Notes: a model not told the origin generated them from the sequence alone. Shown: positions 38,026 through 47,974, numbered from the stretch's first letter. The stretch is 64,000 nucleotides of DNA from Flavobacterium hibernum (GCF_000832125.1 NZ_JPRK01000004.1:124001-188000); one strand, 5' to 3'. Numbers and translations are program-made.

Positions 38026-39072
38026 ATGAAAAAAATTCTTATAACCGGCGGAGCTGGTTTTATTGGTTCGCACGTAGTAAGACGTTTTGTAAATAAATAT
38101 TCTGAATATCAAATCTTTAATTTAGATGCCTTGACTTACGCGGGTAATTTAGAGAATATTAAAGATATTGAAAATCAATCTAATTATACTTTTGTAAAAG
38201 GAGATATCGTTGATGAGGCTTTTATCAATGAGCTTTTTTCATTGCATAATTTTGACGGAGTTTTGCATTTGGCAGCAGAATCTCATGTAGATCGTTCTAT
38301 TGAAGATCCATTGGCTTTTGTAAAAACAAACGTAATTGGTACTATGAATTTATTGAATGCGGCTAAAAATCAATGGAAGGAAAATTTTGAAGGTAAACGT
38401 TTTTATCATATTAGTACGGATGAAGTCTATGGTTCACTTGGAGTTGAAGGTCTTTTTACGGAAACCACTTCTTATGACCCTAATTCTCCTTATTCAGCTT
38501 CAAAAGCAAGTTCAGATCATTTTGTGAGAGCTTATGGAGAAACTTATGGTTTGCCGTATGTTTTGACAAATTGTTCCAATAATTATGGTTCCTATCATTT
38601 TCCCGAAAAATTAATTCCACTTTTTATAAATAATATTATCAATAATAGACCATTGCCTGTTTATGGAGATGGAAATTATACTCGTGATTGGCTTTTTGTT
38701 GAAGATCATGCGATTGCGATTGATCTAGTTTTTCACGAAGGTAAAAACCACGAGACATATAATATAGGAGGTTTTAATGAATGGAAGAATATTGATTTGG
38801 TTAAATTGTTATGCCACATTATGGATCAGAAATTAGGAAGATCAGAAGGGACTTCTCAGGAATTGATTACTTATGTTAAGGATAGACCAGGTCATGATTT
38901 GCGTTATGCTATTGATGCATCTAAAATTAATAAAGAATTAGGATGGAAACCTTCTGTTACTTTTGAGGAAGGATTAGAAAAAACTATCAATTGGTATCTT
39001 AATAATGAAGATTGGCTACAAAACGTGACATCAGGTTCTTATAAAGATTATTATCAAAAGCAATATTCATAA
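38026..39072 (+). CDS. rfbB: dTDP-glucose 4,6-dehydratase
   Basis: RfbB (RmlB) makes dTDP-4-keto-6-deoxy-glucose, the branch point to L-rhamnose and many deoxy-amino sugars. The 348-residue protein has ITGGAGFIGSHVVRRFV, HLAAESHVDRSIEDP, HISTDEVYGSLG (with catalytic Asp and Glu) and Tyr156/Lys160 in SPYSASKASSDH. It stands about 18 kb from the other rhamnose genes (rfbC, rfbD and rfbA at 55883-58246). It is six bases after manC. Confidence 0.95.
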   Translation: MKKILITGGAGFIGSHVVRRFVNKYSEYQIFNLDALTYAGNLENIKDIENQSNYTFVKGDIVDEAFINELFSLHNFDGVLHLAAESHVDRSIEDPLAFVKTNVIGTMNLLNAAKNQWKENFEGKRFYHISTDEVYGSLGVEGLFTETTSYDPNSPYSASKASSDHFVRAYGETYGLPYVLTNCSNNYGSYHFPEKLIPLFINNIINNRPLPVYGDGNYTRDWLFVEDHAIAIDLVFHEGKNHETYNIGGFNEWKNIDLVKLLCHIMDQKLGRSEGTSQELITYVKDRPGHDLRYAIDASKINKELGWKPSVTFEEGLEKTINWYLNNEDWLQNVTSGSYKDYYQKQYS

Positions 39073-39123
39073 ACAATAAGCAATTTTATTTAAACCAAAC
39101 TTTAGGTTAAATTATAATTTCAT

Positions 39124-41562
39124 ATGAAGAAGATAACATACATTCTTACGCTGTTTTTTATTTTATTATTATCATTCAATGCAAATGCCCAAGACATACT
39201 TAAGTCTAAAGATTTAAGTACTGTAAAAGTGGATTACTTGTCTGATGATGATTTAGCTAAAATTAGTACTCAGTTAAAAAGTAATAATACAACAATTGAT
39301 AATGTAGAGTCAATGGCTTTGTCAAAAGGGATGACTCAAACAGAATTCAATAAACTTAAAAGTAAACTTACTGAATTCGATAAGAAAAATGCTAAAGGAA
39401 ATGCAAATGATAAAAATAGTAAGCCAAAAATAGAAGATAAGGATTCAGAATTTGGAAGAAAACAAGAGAAAATCAAAAACGATAAAGTAAAAGATTCTGT
39501 AAATGCTTTAATTTTTGGATCTGAATTATTTGATAATCCTACTTTAAATTTTGAACCAGATTTAAAATTGGCAACGCCTATGAATTATGTTCTTGGGCCC
39601 GGTGATGAATTACAAGTAAGTGTATACGGAGTTCAGGAATACAATGCCAGTATATCGGTTAGTGTAGAAGGAAAAATAACTATTGATTATGTAGGCCAAA
39701 TCTCTGTTTCAGGTATGTCAATTGAAGCGGCAACTCAAAAAATAAAAGCAGCTATAGCAAGAGTTTACAGTACAGTTTCATCTGGCCAATCTCAGGTTAG
39801 TGTAAGTTTAAGTAGAATTCGTACCATTAAAATTACGATCGTTGGAGGCAAACAACCAGGTAATTATTCAATTTCATCCTTGGCAACAGTTTACAATGCT
39901 CTACATTTGGCAGGGGGGCCTGGAAAAAATGGAAGTTATAGAAATATAGAATTAATTAGAAATAATAAAGTTTACAAAAATGTAGATATCTATAAATTTT
40001 TGGTAAAAGGAGATCAATCTGATAATGTGAGTTTAAAAGATAATGATGTTATTCGAATTCCAGCATATAGTCTAAGAGTTACAGTTGAGGGTGAGGTAAA
40101 ACGCCCTGGAATTTTCGAGATGAAAAAAGGAGAAAAGTTTTCTGATTTATTAAATTTTGCATCTGGCTTTAATGAATTTGCTTATACTGCATCAGTAAAT
40201 GTAATGCAGAAAACAGGAAAAGAATTTAAAGTGCATGATATAAACGAAAGTGAATATAATACTTACGGGCCACAATCTGGAGATGTTTTTAGAGTTACTA
40301 AAATTTTAAATCGATTTGAAAATCGTATTAAAATCGAGGGTGCGGTATTTAGGCCAGACTATTATTCTTATAGTGAAGGAATGAGAATTTCGGATCTTAT
40401 TACAAGAGCGGAAGGTTTAAAAGAAGATGCCTATACAAAAAGAGCAAGAATCATTCGTTTAAAAACAGACTTAACGACAGAAATTGTAAATGTTGATTTA
40501 AGTGCTGCATTATCTGGAGATTTAAATGCCGATGTCGAATTAAAAAGAGAAGATATAGTTACTGTTTATTCAATCTTAGATTTTAGAGAAGAATACAAAG
40601 TTACTATTGATGGAGAAGTCAAAAATCCGGGAGAATACGAATATTTTGAAAATCTTACTTTAAATGACTTAGTTGTACAAGTTGGTGGTTTGACTGGGTC
40701 GGCATCAAAAAGAGTTGAAATTGCACGAATGATCAAGTCTGATGTAATTGATGATGCTGATCCTAAAAGAATTGAGCTTATAGAACTTGAAATAACTACT
40801 GACAACAATGAGCAAATTAAAAACTTTGTGGTAAAGCCTTTTGATGTAATTAATATTCGAAAAATGGCCGTTTATGAGAAACCTCAAATGGTCGCTGTTA
40901 GTGGTGCTGTTAGTTATCCTGGAAAATATGTTTTGGCAAATAAAAAAGAAACTGTTTATAATGTTGTAATGAGAGCAGGTGGATTAACATCTATAGCAAA
41001 TCTTGATGGAATGAAAATAAAGCGACCAATTAAACAAGCTCAAATTGATAAAATAGAGAGTATCGATTTGAATTTAGCTAAAAATGATACATTAAGAAGT
41101 AAATTAAGTAAAAAATTGAAGGAAGATCTGAAGTTTGCTACTATACCAGTTGATTGGGAGAAAATTGTCAAAGATAAAAATCATTATTCTAATGTAACCC
41201 TATTTCCTGGGGATGAGATTGAAGTTTCAGTTTATAACGAAGGTATTAAAGTAACAGGAAATGTATTGTTAACTTCTGAGATTCCATATAGAAACGGTAA
41301 AGGATTTAAGTATTATATTAATGCGGTAGGTGGGGTCGATAATAAAGGCTGGAAGAAAAAAGCATATATCATTTATCCAAACGGGAAAGCTTCTGTTACT
41401 AGTTCTTTTTTATTTTTTAGATCTTATCCTAAAGTAACACCAGATTCACAAATTGTTGTTCCTGAGAAACCAGAAAAAAAGAAAATGACTGCAGGCGAAT
41501 GGGTTGGTATAGGTAGTGTAATTTCTAGTTTAGCGTTGTTAATTGTTACAGCATTTAAATAA
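39124..41562 (+). CDS. Large polysaccharide export protein with multiple SLBB domains
   Basis: The 812-residue protein starts with a type I signal peptide (ending NANAQ) and not a lipobox. A charged region (about 25-135) precedes a Poly_export domain (MNYVLGPGDELQVSVYGVQE, residues about 150-235). Four or more SLBB-like repeats follow; each has the pattern ‘v-v-G-E-V-K-x-P-G-x-y’ (TVEGEVKRPGIFEMKKGE, KIEGAVFRPDYYSYSEGM, TIDGEVKNPGEYEYFENL, AVSGAVSYPGKYVLANKK). The chain ends with a hydrophobic helix (GIGSVISSLALLIVTAF). It is a second outer-membrane exporter distinct from the one at 29173, and it is followed ten bases later by a kinase-less Wzz. Confidence 0.9.
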   Translation: MKKITYILTLFFILLLSFNANAQDILKSKDLSTVKVDYLSDDDLAKISTQLKSNNTTIDNVESMALSKGMTQTEFNKLKSKLTEFDKKNAKGNANDKNSKPKIEDKDSEFGRKQEKIKNDKVKDSVNALIFGSELFDNPTLNFEPDLKLATPMNYVLGPGDELQVSVYGVQEYNASISVSVEGKITIDYVGQISVSGMSIEAATQKIKAAIARVYSTVSSGQSQVSVSLSRIRTIKITIVGGKQPGNYSISSLATVYNALHLAGGPGKNGSYRNIELIRNNKVYKNVDIYKFLVKGDQSDNVSLKDNDVIRIPAYSLRVTVEGEVKRPGIFEMKKGEKFSDLLNFASGFNEFAYTASVNVMQKTGKEFKVHDINESEYNTYGPQSGDVFRVTKILNRFENRIKIEGAVFRPDYYSYSEGMRISDLITRAEGLKEDAYTKRARIIRLKTDLTTEIVNVDLSAALSGDLNADVELKREDIVTVYSILDFREEYKVTIDGEVKNPGEYEYFENLTLNDLVVQVGGLTGSASKRVEIARMIKSDVIDDADPKRIELIELEITTDNNEQIKNFVVKPFDVINIRKMAVYEKPQMVAVSGAVSYPGKYVLANKKETVYNVVMRAGGLTSIANLDGMKIKRPIKQAQIDKIESIDLNLAKNDTLRSKLSKKLKEDLKFATIPVDWEKIVKDKNHYSNVTLFPGDEIEVSVYNEGIKVTGNVLLTSEIPYRNGKGFKYYINAVGGVDNKGWKKKAYIIYPNGKASVTSSFLFFRSYPKVTPDSQIVVPEKPEKKKMTAGEWVGIGSVISSLALLIVTAFK

Positions 41563-41571
41563 AAAAAGAGA

Positions 41572-42639
41572 ATGGAAAAAATACTCGTTAAAAATGAGGA
41601 GATATCATTCAAAGATCTATTTGAAAGTGTTAAGGAATGGTATAACTATTTGCTATCACAATGGAAAATTGTTCTTTTGGCAGGAATCTTGGGAGCTTGT
41701 ATAGGTTTAGTTTACTCAATTTATAAAAAACCAATTTATACTGCTACATTGTCTTTCGCATTAGAGGACGAAAAAGGAAGCGGGGGATTAGGTGGTGCTT
41801 TAGGTTTAGCAAGTTCCTTTGGTTTAGATCTGGGCGGCGGCGGCGGCGGAATATTTACGGGTGCTAATCTCGCGGAATTATTCAAATCTAGATCGATGGT
41901 AGAAAAAACACTTTTATCTCCTGTCAATTTGAATGGTAAAGAAATTTCCCTAGCAGAAATGTATATTCAAAACAATAAGTGGAGAGAAAGTTGGAAAGGA
42001 ACTCCATTTGCCAATGTTCAGTTTCTGCCAAATTTTAATAGAGAAAAATTTACTCGTTCACAAGATAGTATTATGGGAATACTATATCAAAATTTGTTTA
42101 CAAGTGGTCTATCTATTGGTCAAAAAGATAAAAAAATTGGGATTGTAAGTATAGATGTGTCTTCAACTGATGAGCTTTTTGCAAAATATTTTTGTGAAGC
42201 GTTAGCAAAAGAAGTTGGTCAATTTTACATAGAAACTAAAAGCAAAAAGGCTAGAATCAATATGGGTATTCTAGAAAAGCAAGTTGACTCTATAAGAGGA
42301 GAGCTAAATAGTTCTATTACAGGGGTGGCAGTGGCTAATGATAATACTTTTAATTTGAATCCAGCAATGAATGTACGTCGTGCTCCTTCAGCAAGAAGAC
42401 AAGTCGATGTACAGGCAAATACAGCTATTTTAACGGAGTTAGTTAAACAATCGGAATTGGCTAAAGTGACATTGCGGAAAGAAACACCTTTGATTCAAGT
42501 AATTGACAAACCTATTTTGCCATTACCAAAAGATCGTTTTGGAAAAGGAAAAGGTATTGTTATAGGTGGTTTTTTACTTGGTTTTTTAATGGTAGTCTTG
42601 TTGATATTTCGAAAAATGATAAAACAATTAGCTGTTTAA
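41572..42639 (+). CDS. Wzz-type chain-length determinant without kinase domain
   Basis: The 355-residue protein has two membrane segments: TM1 (IVLLAGILGACIGLVYSIY, about residues 35-55) and TM2 (IVIGGFLLGFLMVVLLIF, near the end), with the periplasmic Wzz part between. It lacks Walker motifs and a tyrosine tail. A Gly-rich stretch after the first strand (GSGGLGGALGLASSFGLDLG then six Gly) is unusual; the six are encoded by five GGC and one GGA codons at 41833-41850. PLPKDRFGKGKG before TM2 is the usual Pro-rich boundary. It pairs with the exporter at 39124 by position. Confidence 0.85.
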   Translation: MEKILVKNEEISFKDLFESVKEWYNYLLSQWKIVLLAGILGACIGLVYSIYKKPIYTATLSFALEDEKGSGGLGGALGLASSFGLDLGGGGGGIFTGANLAELFKSRSMVEKTLLSPVNLNGKEISLAEMYIQNNKWRESWKGTPFANVQFLPNFNREKFTRSQDSIMGILYQNLFTSGLSIGQKDKKIGIVSIDVSSTDELFAKYFCEALAKEVGQFYIETKSKKARINMGILEKQVDSIRGELNSSITGVAVANDNTFNLNPAMNVRRAPSARRQVDVQANTAILTELVKQSELAKVTLRKETPLIQVIDKPILPLPKDRFGKGKGIVIGGFLLGFLMVVLLIFRKMIKQLAV

Positions 42640-42687
42640 AGTCGTAATGCACTATTAAATAATTTAAAACAAGTTAGAAATACATCT

Positions 42688-44133
42688 GTGAATAATAAAT
42701 CTACTATTAATGGTTTTATTTGGACTGCTTTTCAGCAATTTGGAGCGCAAATCATTGGTTTTATCGTTACTATATTAATGACGAGGCATTTTGAACCAAG
42801 TGAATTTGGTTTAATTGCAATGATGACTTTTTTTTACGGTATAGGATATACAATTCTTCAGGTAGGTATGTCTTCTTCTATCATACGAACTGCTGATCCA
42901 GACTCTTTAGACTACAGTACTGTATTTGTTTCAAACTTAATAATTAGTCTAATTATTTATTGTTTGTTCTTTTTTTGTGCTCCTTTAATGAGCAGTTTTT
43001 TTAATCAAACTACTTTAACAAGTATAATTCGAATATATAGTTTAACTCTTATAATAGATGCATTTTCAAGTATCTATATAACAAAACTAACCAAGGAAGC
43101 AAATTTTAAAAAACAAGCGGCAATACAATTGTTAACATCAATTTGTAGTAGCTTTTTTGGAGTCTTGCTTGTATTTAATGGGTTTGGTATTTGGAGTTAT
43201 ATATATATGGTTTTATGCCAATCTTTCCTTTTATCAGCTTCCTTTTGGATTATAATACCGTGGAAACCTAGTTTTAAGTTTGACTTAATCAAATTTAAAA
43301 TTCATTTCAGATTCGGTTATAAACTAATTATTGTTGGATTGATGGATAATTTAATGAATAATTTGTACACTTTTATTTTTGCTAAATTTTTCCCAATAAA
43401 ACAGTTAGGATTATATTCTAGAGCAGATTCTTTAAAACAAATACCTGTACTAAATATTACGCAAATTCTAACCAAGGTGACATTGCCTTTATTCGCAAGC
43501 TACCAGAACAACAAGGAAGAATTAGTTCGATATTACAAAAATATATTACTTATAGTTTTATTTTGTAACTCAGCCTTACTAATTTATGTCGCTGTAAGTG
43601 CGGAATCATTATTCTTACTTGTTTTTACAAAAAAATGGTTGCCTGCTGTACCTTATTTCCAATTGTTATGTGTTGCAGGAATTTTTCAACCAATTAACAA
43701 TTATAACATGAACGTTCTAACAGCAATGGGAAATAGCCGTTTGTATTTAAAAATTGACGTTTGGAAGAAAATAGCTAGTATTGTAATTATAGGATGTTCA
43801 TTATATTTTGGAATGTTTGGCTTAATAATTAGCCAGATAATTTTAAGTATTCTGTTCTTTTTTATAAATTCTTATTTTATAGGAAAAGTAATTAATTATA
43901 GTTTAAGGGGGCAGTTAAGTGATATTTTTCCAACTTTAAGTGTAAGTTTCTTTTTCTTTATTTTTTTATATAGTTTTAATACCTTCTTAAATACTTATAG
44001 TTTTAGTTCTTTTTTAATCATTTTTATAAATTTAATAGTTGGATTTTTATTTTACGGAATTTGTATTTTTTTATTTAAGATGAGAATTCTTGATTCTATG
44101 GTGCGTATGTATTCTATTGTTAAAAAAAAGTAA
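42688..44133 (+). CDS. Polysaccharide flippase (Wzx/MVF-type)
   Basis: The 481-residue protein has 12-14 hydrophobic segments and the start NKSTINGFIWTAFQQFGAQI and FVTILMTRHFEPSEFGLIAM (seen as LMTRHFEPSEFGLIAM), typical of lipopolysaccharide biosynthesis flippases (PST family). GTG at 42688 is the only reasonable start; no ATG precedes the first membrane segment. It moves undecaprenyl-linked repeat units to the periplasm for a Wzy polymerase. From here to about 50.3 kb the DNA appears more AT-rich than in flanking genes. Confidence 0.88.
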   Translation: MNNKSTINGFIWTAFQQFGAQIIGFIVTILMTRHFEPSEFGLIAMMTFFYGIGYTILQVGMSSSIIRTADPDSLDYSTVFVSNLIISLIIYCLFFFCAPLMSSFFNQTTLTSIIRIYSLTLIIDAFSSIYITKLTKEANFKKQAAIQLLTSICSSFFGVLLVFNGFGIWSYIYMVLCQSFLLSASFWIIIPWKPSFKFDLIKFKIHFRFGYKLIIVGLMDNLMNNLYTFIFAKFFPIKQLGLYSRADSLKQIPVLNITQILTKVTLPLFASYQNNKEELVRYYKNILLIVLFCNSALLIYVAVSAESLFLLVFTKKWLPAVPYFQLLCVAGIFQPINNYNMNVLTAMGNSRLYLKIDVWKKIASIVIIGCSLYFGMFGLIISQIILSILFFFINSYFIGKVINYSLRGQLSDIFPTLSVSFFFFIFLYSFNTFLNTYSFSSFLIIFINLIVGFLFYGICIFLFKMRILDSMVRMYSIVKKK

Positions 44134-44152
44134 TTTTATAAAACACTCAGTA

Positions 44153-44800
44153 GTGAAAAAAATATTAATCTCAATTTATTTATTTATAGAAAATCTCTCT
44201 AAAAAAGAGCATAATCCCTCGATAGATCAAATAATAAAACTTTGTAATAAAGATGTATATATAGGGCGTTATACCTATGGATTTGAATCTACTCAAATTT
44301 ATACATGGGGAGAAGAAATTGATATTACAATTGGACGATTCTGTTCAATTGGTGCCGGACTTAGACTTTTTTGTGGAGGTAATCATAGTACTTGGTTTGC
44401 TAGCTCTTATCCATTTGGATCAGTCTATCCTAACTATTTAAAAACAAAAGTATTTAAGTCGATTGTTTTTAGTAATGGTAAGATTAGCATTGGAAATGAT
44501 GTTTGGTTAGGAAGAGATGTTACTGTAATGAGTGGAATAACAATTGGAGATGGTAGTGTTGTAGCAGCCAATAGTCACGTTGTAAAAGATATTGAACCAT
44601 ATTCAATTTATGGAGGTAATCCAGCTAAATTCATAAGATATCGTTTTTCAAGTGAAATTATAGAAATGTTATTAGAACTGAAGTGGTGGAATTATGATGA
44701 TTCTATTATTGAAAAAATTTATCCGTTACTATTAGAAGCTCCTGATGCAAACATTTACAATGAAATTTTACTAATTATAGAAAAAAAAAAGTTTAATTAG
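44153..44800 (+). CDS. Left-handed beta-helix acyltransferase (CatB/Xat-like)
   Basis: A 215-residue protein whose second half has hexapeptide repeats (ITIGRFCSIGAGLRLF, ISIGNDVWLGRDVTVMSGIT, IGDGSVVAANSHVVKDIEPY, IYGGNPAKFIRYRF) of the trimeric acetyltransferase fold, with the His of GNHSTWF likely catalytic. It probably acetylates a sugar of the repeat unit; the target is unknown. The frame opens at 44090 with an ATG inside wzx, but the first 21 residues are not family-like. The GTG at 44153, 20 bases after the wzx stop, starts VKKILISIYLFIEN and is preferred. Confidence 0.83.
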   Translation: MKKILISIYLFIENLSKKEHNPSIDQIIKLCNKDVYIGRYTYGFESTQIYTWGEEIDITIGRFCSIGAGLRLFCGGNHSTWFASSYPFGSVYPNYLKTKVFKSIVFSNGKISIGNDVWLGRDVTVMSGITIGDGSVVAANSHVVKDIEPYSIYGGNPAKFIRYRFSSEIIEMLLELKWWNYDDSIIEKIYPLLLEAPDANIYNEILLIIEKKKFN

Positions 44801-45949
44801 ATGGCTGTACTAAAAAGATTATTCTTTTCTCTTTTTTTTTTATTTGCCTTATTAACTTTAAGTCTTTACGTTTTTAGGCTCATAGGTTATTCATTTTCTT
44901 TTGCTTTTTTCCTATTAGGCTTACTTATAATATTATCGTTAAAATATATACCTACAAATTCTTGGAGAATATATTTCTTATTGCTAATTCATCAATATAT
45001 TGTTTTAGTATTATTTGTTTTTGAGCTTGATTTCATTGAGTTTTTAAAGTCTTTTTTATTAGTTAACATTGCTCTTTTGGCAATTTTAAGTTCAAAATTT
45101 CACATACCAAGAGCAATCCTTCAAATTAATTTTAAAGCGATATTTTCTTTCGCTGCTTGTATAATTGTTTTTTATGAGTTAATACAAGTTTTAGAATATA
45201 ATTTGATGGGAACATCATTTAGTTGGTTTTTTCTCGATAAATACTCGATAAGTACTGCTGAAGATGTCGGTCGATTTCAGGCGGTTAATTTTTTAGATTA
45301 TATGAGGCCGATCTCACTATATCATGAACCAAGTTATTTAGGTTTAGTGTTATTTTCTATGTTGATTTGGGGAGATTCAGTTAAAATTAAATTAGAGGTA
45401 AAGCTTTTAATTATTTTAGGGATTATACTTTCGTTTTCTACTACAATTTATTTGTTTATGGTCCTTTATTATATTCCTAAATTATATAATAATAAGTATG
45501 TGAAAGTTTTCTTTTGCTTGTTTGTTGTTTATTTTATAATTAAATATAACATAACAATTTTTGAATTTTTTAGATTTAATGAGATAGCTACAGAGGGAAC
45601 AAGTGGATATGCTAGAATTGGAGCTCCTTTTTTTCAAGTTATTGATATAATATTTTATCAGCATAATTTTTTCGGAATTCCTTTCGGGCAATCACCAATT
45701 ATGTTTGATAATTCTTTTTTTGTTATTTTTTCTTACTATGGAATATTAACTCCATTGTTTTATCTTTTAATTTTTGGTTCTGTCTTTAAGAATGTTAAGG
45801 AATATAATAAATTATTTGACTATTTTTTGATAGTAGGGGCCTGTCTATTTGTAAATGGAGCATTTTTTACTCCTGAAACAAGTTTTTTAATTGTGATAAC
45901 TAACTACATTTTGTTAAATAATTTAACTTTTAATAAAGAAAAACTATAA
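44801..45949 (+). CDS. Multi-pass membrane protein, putative O-antigen/capsule polymerase (Wzy)
   Basis: The 382-residue protein is almost entirely hydrophobic, with about ten membrane segments. There is a larger non-membrane stretch near residues 140-185 (SISTAEDVGRFQAVNFLDYM then RPISLYHEPSYLGLVLF) and another near 260-300, as in Wzy proteins, whose sequences are poorly conserved. HEPSYLGLVLF fits a pattern often seen in Wzy/O-antigen ligase (‘ExS’ segment). The role rests on topology and on location between flippase and glycosyltransferases. It begins directly after the acyltransferase (no gap). Confidence 0.7.
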   Translation: MAVLKRLFFSLFFLFALLTLSLYVFRLIGYSFSFAFFLLGLLIILSLKYIPTNSWRIYFLLLIHQYIVLVLFVFELDFIEFLKSFLLVNIALLAILSSKFHIPRAILQINFKAIFSFAACIIVFYELIQVLEYNLMGTSFSWFFLDKYSISTAEDVGRFQAVNFLDYMRPISLYHEPSYLGLVLFSMLIWGDSVKIKLEVKLLIILGIILSFSTTIYLFMVLYYIPKLYNNKYVKVFFCLFVVYFIIKYNITIFEFFRFNEIATEGTSGYARIGAPFFQVIDIIFYQHNFFGIPFGQSPIMFDNSFFVIFSYYGILTPLFYLLIFGSVFKNVKEYNKLFDYFLIVGACLFVNGAFFTPETSFLIVITNYILLNNLTFNKEKL

Positions 45950-45953
45950 TTTT

Positions 45954-46730
45954 ATGCTCGTATCAATTATAACAGTTACGCGAAATGATTTTGATGGTTT
46001 AAATAAAACTATTAATTCATTAACTCAAATAGATGACTGCTTTTTGAATTATTTTGAACATGTTATAATAGATGGTTTGTCTACGGATGAAAGTGTTCCA
46101 TATTTAAAAAATTATGTTAAATCTCCCATTTTAGAAACAACTTTTATATCAGAGAAAGATAAAGGTATTTATGATGCAATGAATAAGGGAGTTGATAATT
46201 CTACTGGGGATTATTGTTTTTTCTTGAACAGTGGAGATGTTATTGATAATAATGTAGAATTTGAAAAGTTGCTAAATGTATTGAAAGATAATTTAGGAGA
46301 AAAATTATTGGCAGGAGTAGCGTTTAATGTAAAAATGAGTAATGAACATATTTCGCATGTAGTTAAATCGAGAGAAGTAAAGAAATGGCGTTTAAGAATG
46401 CCTACTGTACATCAAGGGATAATATATAAAACATCCTATTTATCTAATAATAAATATGATGATAAATTAAAAATTTGCTCAGATTTTAAAAGTGTTGTTG
46501 TTGCACTGGAGCAAAATTTGACTTTTAAAGCTGTAGATGCTCAATTTACAATATTAACTTTTGGAGGAGTCTCATCTCAGAAACCTTTATTGTTACTGAA
46601 AGAATCATTATCAATAATTTTGAGTAGTTCTCTGAACTTTTTTTATAAAATGATATCTTGCTTATTTGTGATTGTAAATGTCACTTTATTTCAGATTTAT
46701 TTCCGTGTTGTTTTATTTATAAAAAAATAA
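45954..46730 (+). CDS. Family 2 glycosyltransferase
   Basis: The 258-residue GT-A protein has MLVSIITVTRNDFDGLNKTI, EHVIIDGLSTDESVPYL (nucleotide-binding Asp), SEKDKGIYDAMNKGVDNSTG and the DXD-type LNSGDVIDNN. This is close in pattern to WcaE-like transferases. It would add one sugar to the lipid-linked repeat unit; donor and acceptor are unknown. A C-terminal hydrophobic helix may anchor it at the membrane. It lies four bases after the Wzy-like gene. Confidence 0.88.
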   Translation: MLVSIITVTRNDFDGLNKTINSLTQIDDCFLNYFEHVIIDGLSTDESVPYLKNYVKSPILETTFISEKDKGIYDAMNKGVDNSTGDYCFFLNSGDVIDNNVEFEKLLNVLKDNLGEKLLAGVAFNVKMSNEHISHVVKSREVKKWRLRMPTVHQGIIYKTSYLSNNKYDDKLKICSDFKSVVVALEQNLTFKAVDAQFTILTFGGVSSQKPLLLLKESLSIILSSSLNFFYKMISCLFVIVNVTLFQIYFRVVLFIKK

Positions 46731-46732
46731 TT

Positions 46733-47974
46733 TTGAAAATTTTATTTTTAAATTTTAGGAATAATACAAGTTCTGCGGTTTTAAGAATTTCTGAATCTCT
46801 TAATAAGGTAGATGTTGATGTATCTATTCTTTCATATTTATCTCTTGTTAAAAAAGATAAAATTTATCAAGTTAAAAGTTTAGGAAATGTTTTAATGTCG
46901 TTACTTTTTTGGTACGATATTTTTATTACAAGATTTGTTTATAAGAAGACCGGCAGATTGTTTTCTAGAAATTCGAGTTTATTTTCTGGTTTTTTATCTA
47001 ACATCTATGGTAGTTTTTTAGATAAATTTGATTTAATTCATCTGCACTGGGTTGGGCATGGTTATAATTCTTCTGAATTTTTGCTTAAAATTAAGGCAGA
47101 TAAGATTGTATTAACATTGCATGATTATTATTTTATTACTGGAGGCTGTCACATACCGGGAGAATGTTTAAAATATAAGGATTCATGTACTAGTTGTCCT
47201 GCTAAAAGTATATTTTCGGATTTTCCATTGACTAATTTTAAGCAAAAGGAGAATTTATATTCTGTCAAGAAAATTTATGTTACAGCGCCATCGCAAACAA
47301 TGAAAAATAAAATTAATCAATCGCATTTGGGGAGTTTATTTCAAGACGTCTTAGTCGTTCCAAATCCTATTGATGTTTCTCTTTATAGGCCTTTAAATAT
47401 AAATTTAAAATCGGAACCTTTATTTGAGAAGTTACCTGAAAACAAAAAATATATATTATTTATTTCAAATAATTTAGTTGATCTCAACAAAGGTTTAGAT
47501 CTTCTTTTAGAGAGTTTAAAGTGTATTAAAAATTTGGATTCTATTTGTTTGCTTACAGTAGGAAATAATTCATCCCAAATTAAAGAGGTATTAAATTTTT
47601 CTCACCATCATTTTGGAGAAATTAATTCTACGGAGGATATGATTAAAATTTATAATCTATCCTACGTGACTCTTGTATCTTCTCGATTTGAATCTTTTAG
47701 TCAGGTTACGCTTGAAGCTATGGCTTGTGGTTCTCCAGTTATAGCATTTGATTCCAGTGGACCTTCAGAAATTATTACTAATAATATTGATGGTTATCTA
47801 GTTGAAAGTTTTTCAATTAAGGATTATGCACAGAAAATAGATTTGATTATTTCTGACGAAAATTTGAGAGACTCTTTATCAGCAAATGCTAGATTCAAAG
47901 CTATTGAAAAATATAGTTATAAAGCAATTGGAGAAATAATGAAAGACTATTATAAAAAGATAATGCATGCATAA
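46733..47974 (+). CDS. Family 1/4 glycosyltransferase
   Basis: The GT-B protein has HLHWVGHGYNSSEFLLKIKA near residue 105, HDYYFITGGCHIPGECLKYK, VVPNPIDVSLYRPLN, and the family motif ESFSQVTLEAMACGSPVIAF followed by GPSEIITNNIDGYLV. The frame is open back to 46658, inside the previous gene, but the first 25 residues there are cysteine-rich and unlike the family. TTG at 46733, three bases after the preceding stop codon, gives LKILFLNFRNNTSSAVLRIS, a proper GT-B start, and 413 residues. It overlaps the next gene by eight bases. Confidence 0.87.
   Translation: MKILFLNFRNNTSSAVLRISESLNKVDVDVSILSYLSLVKKDKIYQVKSLGNVLMSLLFWYDIFITRFVYKKTGRLFSRNSSLFSGFLSNIYGSFLDKFDLIHLHWVGHGYNSSEFLLKIKADKIVLTLHDYYFITGGCHIPGECLKYKDSCTSCPAKSIFSDFPLTNFKQKENLYSVKKIYVTAPSQTMKNKINQSHLGSLFQDVLVVPNPIDVSLYRPLNINLKSEPLFEKLPENKKYILFISNNLVDLNKGLDLLLESLKCIKNLDSICLLTVGNNSSQIKEVLNFSHHHFGEINSTEDMIKIYNLSYVTLVSSRFESFSQVTLEAMACGSPVIAFDSSGPSEIITNNIDGYLVESFSIKDYAQKIDLIISDENLRDSLSANARFKAIEKYSYKAIGEIMKDYYKKIMHA

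Noticed and set aside
39073..39123. Hairpin between rfbB and the long export gene
   Set aside because: AACC/GGTT pairing is only four to six bases with bulges and no T-run; too weak to call.
39124..41562. DNA-level tandem repeat in the long export gene
   Set aside because: The repetition is of SLBB domains at protein level; DNA of the repeats is diverged.
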